A stretch of 9,204 bases of DNA from Pseudomonadota bacterium (GTDB lineage: Bacteria > Pseudomonadota > Gammaproteobacteria > Burkholderiales > JABEVD01): assembly GCA_021811205.1 (NCBI GenBank), contig JAJZPK010000091.1, forward strand, positions 1 through 9,204, in the 5' to 3' direction. Below the pieces are notes generated by a model. That model saw nothing but the letters and a program-made list of their open reading frames with translations. It was not told where the DNA came from and did no database searches. The position numbers and the translations under genes are program-made. Shown piece after piece: positions 4,168 to 9,204 of this stretch; the first letter of the stretch is position 1; the number at the start of each line of letters is the position of its first letter.

Positions 4168-7100
4168 TCAGGGCATATCCCAGGAAAGATCGACGCCGTA
4201 TGGGCTCAAAAAGACGTGAGGCGCATCGTTCATTTTGGAGGCTTCCCAGAAGAATTTCCCTATGCCGTAGCCGAGGAAGCTTCCTGCCACCGTGTCGGAC
4301 ACCCAGTGCATTCGGCTGCCCACCCGGGACAGGTCGGTGATTACGCCCAGACCGTAAAGCCAGGGCATGTGGTACTCTTCCGCAAAAGGGGTGAGCACCG
4401 ACCAGGCTGCGATGGCGTGACCTGACGGAAAGCCGTCCGTGCCCTTCGTGGCCGATCCCGCCAGGAAATGGAAGCTGTGGTTGCCCTGCCCGGTATAAGG
4501 CCTTGCACGCCCCACCACCGTTTTCAGGCCAAGAACCAGCCCGTAGGACGTCACCACGGCCTCCGATGCGGCATAACCGGTTCTGGACAGCTCCGGGTCG
4601 GAGCTTCCCAGGGCGGTCAATGCGGCGCCCGCGCTTTCCACCCAGGGAAGGGCATTGCCTATCGAATCGAAGTGCTGCAGCCAGGGACTCAATGCGTGCT
4701 TGAGCGCAAAATTGTACGCACCCTTGTCGAGCAGGGAGCTGCCGAGAACCAGGCCCGCCCCGATCGCTCCGGTCTTCACCCAGTCGGTCTTGGACGCGAT
4801 CTTCGCCGCATTGACCAGATCGCGCACGCCCCTGGAGACGACCCTCGTATCCGGCGTGAATGCGTTCGAGAAGCTGGTTTCCCGAGGCTTCAGGTCGTCG
4901 AGCTTCTCGATCGGATCCTTCTGGTATGCCGTCGGATTGGGATAGTTCACGGTCACATACTGCATCAGCTCCTTTTCGCCTATCCTGCCATCATAATAGG
5001 CTTTGAGCTTTTCCAGATCGAGAAAGTCGTAGATCACGTCCGCATGGATATGCTCTGCGAACGAGATTCGAATCTCGCGCACGTCGAGCGGCGCGTGAGA
5101 AAGGATTATCCTCGCAGCTCGTCCCACAGCCACGCTGTCCGGACGGATATTCTCGTTCGACAGAAAGACCGACAGTCTGCCATGATCTTCAAGCGAAATC
5201 CTGACATTCCTGTATCCCGCACCATAGAGCGCATCCATCAGCTGCCTGCGGTAATCTGGCGCATGTTCCCGCCATTGGGAACTCATGGGGTCGGGCTGTA
5301 TTGGCGGGACAGGCAGATCGAGCCTGGGCTGCCAATCTTCCCGAATTTTCTCCGGAGGAAGATTGTCGTTGGGCGGAGGGGCGGGATGGAATTGAAGCGT
5401 TCTGGCCTCCCTTGCCTTCACCACGTCGTAAAGCGTGACGGCCCTGTTGAGCTTCGCCCCGCCGTCACGGAAGAGCGGCTGCCATAGGATAGTGCCCACC
5501 GAATCGGAGGATTTGGTGAGCAATGCATCGAAGGGGATCTGCAGATAGATGCCCTTGTCGAAGCTTCCCTCGCCATACTGGGCTGAGGAAATATTGGTTT
5601 TGGTGAAATAGCCGCCCACCCTGATTCCGTTGTCGAATACGCGCGAGAAATCGATGGTTGCGCCTATGTCTCCCGCAAGATAACGGCCGAAACTCAATGT
5701 GCCCAGCACGTTCTGCCATCCGGTGTCCCAGTACAGGGTGCCGTGCCCGGTGAGCACCCGGTAATTCTGCAGGTTGAAGTTCTGGGCGAAATCGCGCTGC
5801 TGCACTTCGTTGAGGTCCACCCCGAAAGCCAGCCTGCTCTCGAATGGGCGATAGAGCCACTCCCCACCCACTCCGGCAAACATCATCTCCAGATAGCCGC
5901 CGTAGGCGCTCCAGTATTGATTGTCTGTCAACTCGCCGACATGGGTGAGCTGGAGGTTGGGCATGGTCAATCTCGATGCTTCGACATAACGCCTGATATT
6001 GGTCCTGACCCTCGGCAAATTGCTCGGCGCATCGTAGGTGAACTTGTTGTAATTGTCGAGTATGTCGTACTGAACATATCCCTGGAGCCAGGTGTCTTTC
6101 GTGAAATTCAGAGTTGCCATGGCCGAGGGTGCCAACTGGTAGAGCACGAATCCGTTCGGCCCGCCCAGCGAGTAATTGAAGTTCATGCCGAGATGGTAAT
6201 CGAACATGGGCGGCTCGGATTCGAAGAGCTCGACACCCTGACTGTCGCCGCCGGGCGCTTGCGCGACCACTGAATTCTTCTTCCTGGAGGGGGGAAGATA
6301 TTGGGTCCTGTTTTCCACCCAGCTTTGCCTGTTCACATCATGCTCGGCAACATTCAGCCCCTTTTCCCGGTAAACGATGCTGAATTCGTCGATGTTCGCC
6401 GGCGCATCCCGGTGCAGAACCGAAACGGCCTTGTCGAGCCTGTCTTTCCAGTAGACGGGATAGGCGCCGTCCACGGTCAGCTTGAGCGCATTTCCACGCT
6501 TCTCGATGTTCGACACCTGCCAATCCGACTGGGTCTTGATGTCCTTGACGGTTTTCTTCCAGTCGGGATTCTTGCTGGGGCGCGATTCATGCACCGGAAC
6601 AGGCGGGGGATCGTCGAGCTTGGGCATCGAAAGCTCTTCCAGATTCGTGTGCAGGGTGACGGATAGCATGGCGGTGTTACCACGCTCGACTCCGGTCGAG
6701 ATGTCGACATTCCTTCCCCAACGGTAAACGGCGCCAAAATTCCAGGGAGAATTCTGCGGCAGGACGTTGCCGAGCGGGTCGTTCTGGTAATTGTTCCCGT
6801 CGTATTCAAGCTTCAGGATGAGCGGATCCCAGGGGGTCTGGTACTGCACCCCGCCGAACAGGGCGGTCGGGCCATGGAAATAGTTGCCGAATGAGAAATT
6901 TCCAGTCGTCGTTGATTCCTTCCTGACATCGAAGGAAGGAAAGAGACGCCCAAAAGGGTTGCCGATATCGCCCCGTTTTCCCACATAGCCCCATCCCAGG
7001 CCCAGGCTCCAGTCGAAGGGACCGGTGCGCTTCGACCCGACCAGGTATTCGCCCGAAAAAAGCCCCGTTCCAGTCACGTCCCTCATTCCCAGGCCCACCT

Positions 7101-8088
7101 CGGGCAGCCAGGCGGATTCGTTCATCAGATTGAATTTCGCGTCGATGCTCTTGTCCTTGTAAGCCTGGGTTCCGCTCAAGGATACCGGGCCGTACAGCCT
7201 GTTGCTGATGTTGGTGTACCTGAATCCGAATTCCATCCAGGAAAACGGCTGCACGAAGACGTTGTACCGCGTATAGGGATAGACCCGGCTCAGGGTGATC
7301 GAAAAATCGCCCTCCTTCCTCATCCTGGCAGTCGGGGTCTGGAGCAGCCCGGCTTCCCCCCAGTCGTTCGCCGTGACGGGAAGATCGGAAGGCGACAGGA
7401 GATAGGTGTAAGGGGTAAGGCGCGAAACGGGAGGCGTGAGGGGTGAAACGTCAGGGGCCGGGCCCTGGGTGGCAAGAAATGAAATCAGCTTTCCCGAGAA
7501 TTCGTCGGAGAAGCTCCGATCGGGCGCCCAGATCCAGGAGCCCGGCGCGGGCTCGTCCTGAACCTCGCCGTTCCACAGGGCAATCCCGTATTTCTCGACC
7601 CTGCCATCCGGCTGTGCGACGTAGGCGGTGTCGACCCTTGACCCCGCACCGCATCGCCCGACATAATCGCCCGCATGCAGCCCGGCAGCATGGATCACCC
7701 TGCACAGCCTGCCGGATTGCGTCACCACCGTGACCGTTGCCGGCCTCCTGGGCATGACGACTCTGTCCCCGGGATGAATCACGGGATCCAGAGAAGGATT
7801 CACTCGCAGCCAGTGCGCATCGGCATTTTTCACCGGCACCCTGCCCGTCACCGGCAGGGATGCGACCCATTTCCCCAGGCGGGCTTTTTTCATCAGGGAA
7901 AGCTGCCTCAAGAGATCGTACTTCAGGTCGTTCTGGGCGATTTTCTCCGCAGGAACCTGCCATGACAGCCCCAAAGGATAGTCATCCCGGGAAATCTTGT
8001 GATCGATGAGCCAGTCGGACAGGCGCTTCGCCTGCAGCGGAGAGGAGAGCAGAATGGAGAGCAGCAGGATGCGCTTCTTCATTTCCAT
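4168..8088 (-). CDS. GfcC-YjbH-PAP2 three-part exopolysaccharide protein
   Basis: This 1306-residue protein begins with a signal peptide (about residues 1-20, ending LQA). Residues about 21-215 resemble GfcC/YjbG: TGRVPVKNADAHWL, the block DPVIHPGDRVVMPRRPATV (101-119), and an ending with PAPGSWIWAP. Residues about 235-1050 match YjbH/GfcD (DUF940, PF06082), an outer-membrane polysaccharide export protein, starting at DWGEAGLLQTPTARM (242-256) and continuing as a long aromatic-rich, barrel-like region. Residues about 1102-1300 form a PAP2 phosphatase domain with K1189-x6-R1196-P1197, P1221-S-G-H1224 and S1254-R-x5-H1261-x3-D1265, so the catalytic set is complete. In E. coli GfcC and GfcD are separate genes and carry no PAP2 domain. 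ATG 8082 gives an ATGA overlap with the preceding stop and is a good alternative start (1304 residues); numbering here uses 8088. Confidence 0.88.
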   Translation of the reverse strand: MEMKKRILLLSILLSSPLQAKRLSDWLIDHKISRDDYPLGLSWQVPAEKIAQNDLKYDLLRQLSLMKKARLGKWVASLPVTGRVPVKNADAHWLRVNPSLDPVIHPGDRVVMPRRPATVTVVTQSGRLCRVIHAAGLHAGDYVGRCGAGSRVDTAYVAQPDGRVEKYGIALWNGEVQDEPAPGSWIWAPDRSFSDEFSGKLISFLATQGPAPDVSPLTPPVSRLTPYTYLLSPSDLPVTANDWGEAGLLQTPTARMRKEGDFSITLSRVYPYTRYNVFVQPFSWMEFGFRYTNISNRLYGPVSLSGTQAYKDKSIDAKFNLMNESAWLPEVGLGMRDVTGTGLFSGEYLVGSKRTGPFDWSLGLGWGYVGKRGDIGNPFGRLFPSFDVRKESTTTGNFSFGNYFHGPTALFGGVQYQTPWDPLILKLEYDGNNYQNDPLGNVLPQNSPWNFGAVYRWGRNVDISTGVERGNTAMLSVTLHTNLEELSMPKLDDPPPVPVHESRPSKNPDWKKTVKDIKTQSDWQVSNIEKRGNALKLTVDGAYPVYWKDRLDKAVSVLHRDAPANIDEFSIVYREKGLNVAEHDVNRQSWVENRTQYLPPSRKKNSVVAQAPGGDSQGVELFESEPPMFDYHLGMNFNYSLGGPNGFVLYQLAPSAMATLNFTKDTWLQGYVQYDILDNYNKFTYDAPSNLPRVRTNIRRYVEASRLTMPNLQLTHVGELTDNQYWSAYGGYLEMMFAGVGGEWLYRPFESRLAFGVDLNEVQQRDFAQNFNLQNYRVLTGHGTLYWDTGWQNVLGTLSFGRYLAGDIGATIDFSRVFDNGIRVGGYFTKTNISSAQYGEGSFDKGIYLQIPFDALLTKSSDSVGTILWQPLFRDGGAKLNRAVTLYDVVKAREARTLQFHPAPPPNDNLPPEKIREDWQPRLDLPVPPIQPDPMSSQWREHAPDYRRQLMDALYGAGYRNVRISLEDHGRLSVFLSNENIRPDSVAVGRAARIILSHAPLDVREIRISFAEHIHADVIYDFLDLEKLKAYYDGRIGEKELMQYVTVNYPNPTAYQKDPIEKLDDLKPRETSFSNAFTPDTRVVSRGVRDLVNAAKIASKTDWVKTGAIGAGLVLGSSLLDKGAYNFALKHALSPWLQHFDSIGNALPWVESAGAALTALGSSDPELSRTGYAASEAVVTSYGLVLGLKTVVGRARPYTGQGNHSFHFLAGSATKGTDGFPSGHAIAAWSVLTPFAEEYHMPWLYGLGVITDLSRVGSRMHWVSDTVAGSFLGYGIGKFFWEASKMNDAPHVFLSPYGVDLSWDMP

Positions 8089-8696
8089 CTCTGCCAGGAA
8101 AAGCAGAACGATTTTGACAGGCAGGTCTCGGCATAAACAACCCGGTTGCTTTCAAGGTCTACCGCATAATAGGCGGGGGGAAGATGACCTGAAAGATCCT
8201 TCTCCTCGAACCAGGCGAGCCTTGCCGGATCGAGGTTCTTCAGATTGGATTTCTCGCGTACGGGGATGGACTCCAGACGCAGCCTGTCGCGGATGCCGTA
8301 GCGGTAGCCAGGCATGACGTCCCTGATACGCGTCCACGCGTAGGGTTTTTTCGATTTCGCAAGCTCCGACCAGGCCGGGAATTTCGGAAGAACGACTTTG
8401 CGCCATTCGGTGTAAACCCCTTCGGCTCCGGCGATCCTTCCCTGCCTGAGGCGCACCACCTCGCGCTCCGAGCTGTACCAGATTTCGGTGCCATGATCGA
8501 TGCTGCCGAGCGCGAGATAGGTGATGCGTCCGTCGATTGCGATTCTCAGGTAACGGTATCCGGGGTAGAAACGCGAGTTCTCCGGCTCTCCAGCCAGGCC
8601 GGCCGAGCGTCGAAAAGTCTTGACAACTGGATCGTCCAGAGCCGAACAGGCGGAAAGAATGAAAACGAGCAGCAGGAAGGGCAGCCTGAATTTCAT
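8079..8696 (-). CDS. yjbF: YjbF/GfcB-family lipoprotein
   Basis: This 205-residue protein starts with a lipoprotein signal peptide, MKFRLPFLLLVFILSAC (lipobox LSAC, Cys at 17), and resembles the YjbF/GfcB family (PF11102) of the yjbEFGH and gfcABCDE operons. Typical features are RYLRIAIDGRITYLALG (about 49-65), the YTEW segment and a C-terminal DLESNRVVYAE. Members are outer-membrane lipoproteins needed for surface polysaccharide assembly; their exact biochemical role is not settled. The stop codon overlaps the start of the fusion gene (ATGA at 8079-8082), so the two are probably translationally coupled. About 75 bp separates it from the yjbE-like gene upstream, and a terminator-like hairpin lies there. 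Confidence 0.85.
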   Translation of the reverse strand: MKFRLPFLLLVFILSACSALDDPVVKTFRRSAGLAGEPENSRFYPGYRYLRIAIDGRITYLALGSIDHGTEIWYSSEREVVRLRQGRIAGAEGVYTEWRKVVLPKFPAWSELAKSKKPYAWTRIRDVMPGYRYGIRDRLRLESIPVREKSNLKNLDPARLAWFEEKDLSGHLPPAYYAVDLESNRVVYAETCLSKSFCFSWQRWK

Positions 8697-8720
8697 GAAT
8701 AGGTCTTATGGGCCGTCCCG

Positions 8721-8753
8721 GAAACGAAACCGGCGCGGCATATGCCGCGCCGG
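8721..8753 (-). terminator. Hairpin with T-rich tail between yjbE and yjbF
   Basis: A 24-bp perfect palindrome (8730-8753, arm CCGGCGCGGCAT) gives a GC-rich stem. On the minus strand it is followed directly by TTTCGTTT, an imperfect T tract. The position after the first gene of the operon suggests a partial intrinsic terminator that gives much yjbE-like mRNA and less of the downstream genes. The interrupted T run implies incomplete termination; an mRNA-stabilising stem is the alternative. Confidence 0.55.
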
Positions 8754-8771
8754 GGGTACAAGCAAGAAAGC

Positions 8772-9149
8772 TTACTGCGTGCCCGATGTACCTGAGGTAC
8801 CTGTGGTGCCTGCTGTGGTACCTGTTGGCGAATTCCTGGTGGCAGCAACCGCCACAGCGGCGGCAACGATACCAGCCCCCACCATCACTCCGCCCATGCC
8901 TATGCCGCCTGCAGCGCCCGCCGCACCCATTGCACCCACATCACCAGCAGCACCGGCAGCACCGCCGGCGCCAGCACCAGCACCACCTGCACCGCCGGCA
9001 CCACCAGCACCAACGCCGCCACCTTCTCCCGCGCCATCACCGATTGCACCCGGGTTGGCAGCGCCGCCAGGACCCGCTGCCTGCGCCATTACGAGCGGCG
9101 CGGTGGACAATCCGTACAGCGCCATCAATACGACTGCAATTTTCTTCAT
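8772..9149 (-). CDS. yjbE: YjbE/GfcA-like secreted Gly/Ala-rich protein
   Basis: This 125-residue protein has a signal peptide (residues 1-22, ending VMA). An extremely Gly/Ala-rich stretch follows (about 24-80, runs of GAGGAGG type), then a hydrophobic Gly/Val/Ala segment (about 80-103) and a Thr/Gly/Ser tail, GTTAGTTGTSGTSGTQ. E. coli YjbE and GfcA are likewise small secreted proteins with Ala/Gly/Ser-rich bodies and Thr-rich tails ending in TQ, and they head the same operons. The match rests on composition, ending and position rather than on strict similarity. The coding DNA is internally repetitive, for example GCACCGCCGGC at 8959-8969 and again at 8989-8999. A strong Shine-Dalgarno, AGGGGAG, precedes ATG 9149. 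Its function is unknown; high expression is likely. Confidence 0.75.
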   Translation of the reverse strand: MKKIAVVLMALYGLSTAPLVMAQAAGPGGAANPGAIGDGAGEGGGVGAGGAGGAGGAGAGAGGAAGAAGDVGAMGAAGAAGGIGMGGVMVGAGIVAAAVAVAATRNSPTGTTAGTTGTSGTSGTQ

Positions 9150-9171
9150 GATACTCCCCTTATTTGAGTTC

Positions 9172-9189
9172 TTGCATGATGCAAATATA
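9172..9189 (-). promoter_or_regulatory. Candidate -10 and operator upstream of the yjbE-like gene
   Basis: On the minus strand a -10-like TATATT (9184-9189) is followed immediately by a 13-bp palindrome, TTGCATCATGCAA (9172-9184, arms of six around one base). The palindrome would lie at the transcription start, a natural place for a repressor. The -35 would fall beyond the window edge, so the promoter cannot be confirmed. In E. coli the homologous operons are under Rcs control; I cannot see an Rcs box here. Confidence 0.35.
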
Positions 9190-9204
9190 CATGAGATTTA
9201 TGAT

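Noticed and set aside
4189..4785. The PAP2 domain as a separate downstream gene joined by an annotation error
   Set aside because: The frame is continuous, with no stop, ribosome binding site or credible start near residue 1100.
4468..5487. A 339-residue open frame on the plus strand
   Set aside because: It is antisense to the PAP2 and late YjbH part of the fusion gene, whose motifs are intact; no recognisable family on the plus strand.
8772..9149. The repetitive stretch in the yjbE-like gene as a CRISPR array or collagen-like protein
   Set aside because: The repeats are short, irregular and without unique spacers. The protein lacks a regular Gly-X-Y pattern, and it contains a signal peptide and a YjbE-like tail.
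8708..9151. A 147-residue plus-strand frame rich in His, Gln, Arg and Pro
   Set aside because: Its composition is explained by the complement of the Gly/Ala codons of the yjbE-like gene, which has a signal peptide and a strong ribosome binding site.

Overview
The window looks like a chromosomal segment of a Gram-negative proteobacterium. I favour Beta- or Gammaproteobacteria, because it combines a YjbEFGH/Gfc-type exopolysaccharide export operon, lipobox lipoproteins, an outer-membrane barrel, DgkA and moderately high GC. No species-level assignment is possible from the sequence alone. Apart from the left-edge hydroxylase, every gene lies on the minus strand, so the main direction of reading is from right to left.

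Left edge (1-1250): a tRNA-Cys(GCA) gene on the minus strand, and facing away from it a membrane di-iron fatty acid hydroxylase/sterol desaturase family gene on the plus strand. The roughly 120 bp between them hold a convincing tRNA promoter and a weaker, divergent candidate for the hydroxylase.

Middle (1282-4021, all minus): a MazE-like antitoxin (DUF3018 type) with a MazF toxin gene broken by a one-base frameshift. Upstream of it lies a tightly packed run of four genes: a Phd/YefM-type antitoxin, a VapC-like PIN toxin, a diacylglycerol kinase (dgkA) and a secreted creatininase-family hydrolase. Their junctions are ATGA overlaps or a 4-nt gap. A small orphan lipoprotein precedes this run. 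Both antitoxin genes have inverted repeats at their promoters that fit autoregulatory operators.

Right half (4168-9149, all minus): an exopolysaccharide secretion operon in the order yjbE/gfcA-like secreted Gly/Ala-rich protein, yjbF/gfcB-like lipoprotein, then a 1306-residue protein. The last has a GfcC/YjbG-like N-terminal region, a YjbH/GfcD outer-membrane region and a C-terminal PAP2 phosphatase domain with all three catalytic motifs. This three-part protein is the most unusual object in the window. A GC-rich hairpin followed by a T-rich stretch sits between yjbE and yjbF and could attenuate read-through. A 48-bp perfect palindrome lies just after the stop codon of the fusion gene and resembles the REP-like ends linked to RAYT transposases.

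Functionally, the right half probably makes or exports a surface polysaccharide. The PAP2 domain and the nearby DgkA both belong to families that act on lipid phosphates or lipid alcohols, so a link to polyprenyl or diacylglycerol recycling is possible but only inferred. The toxin-antitoxin modules, the palindrome and the tRNA at the edge suggest that the segment between the polysaccharide operon and the tRNA has been open to insertions.
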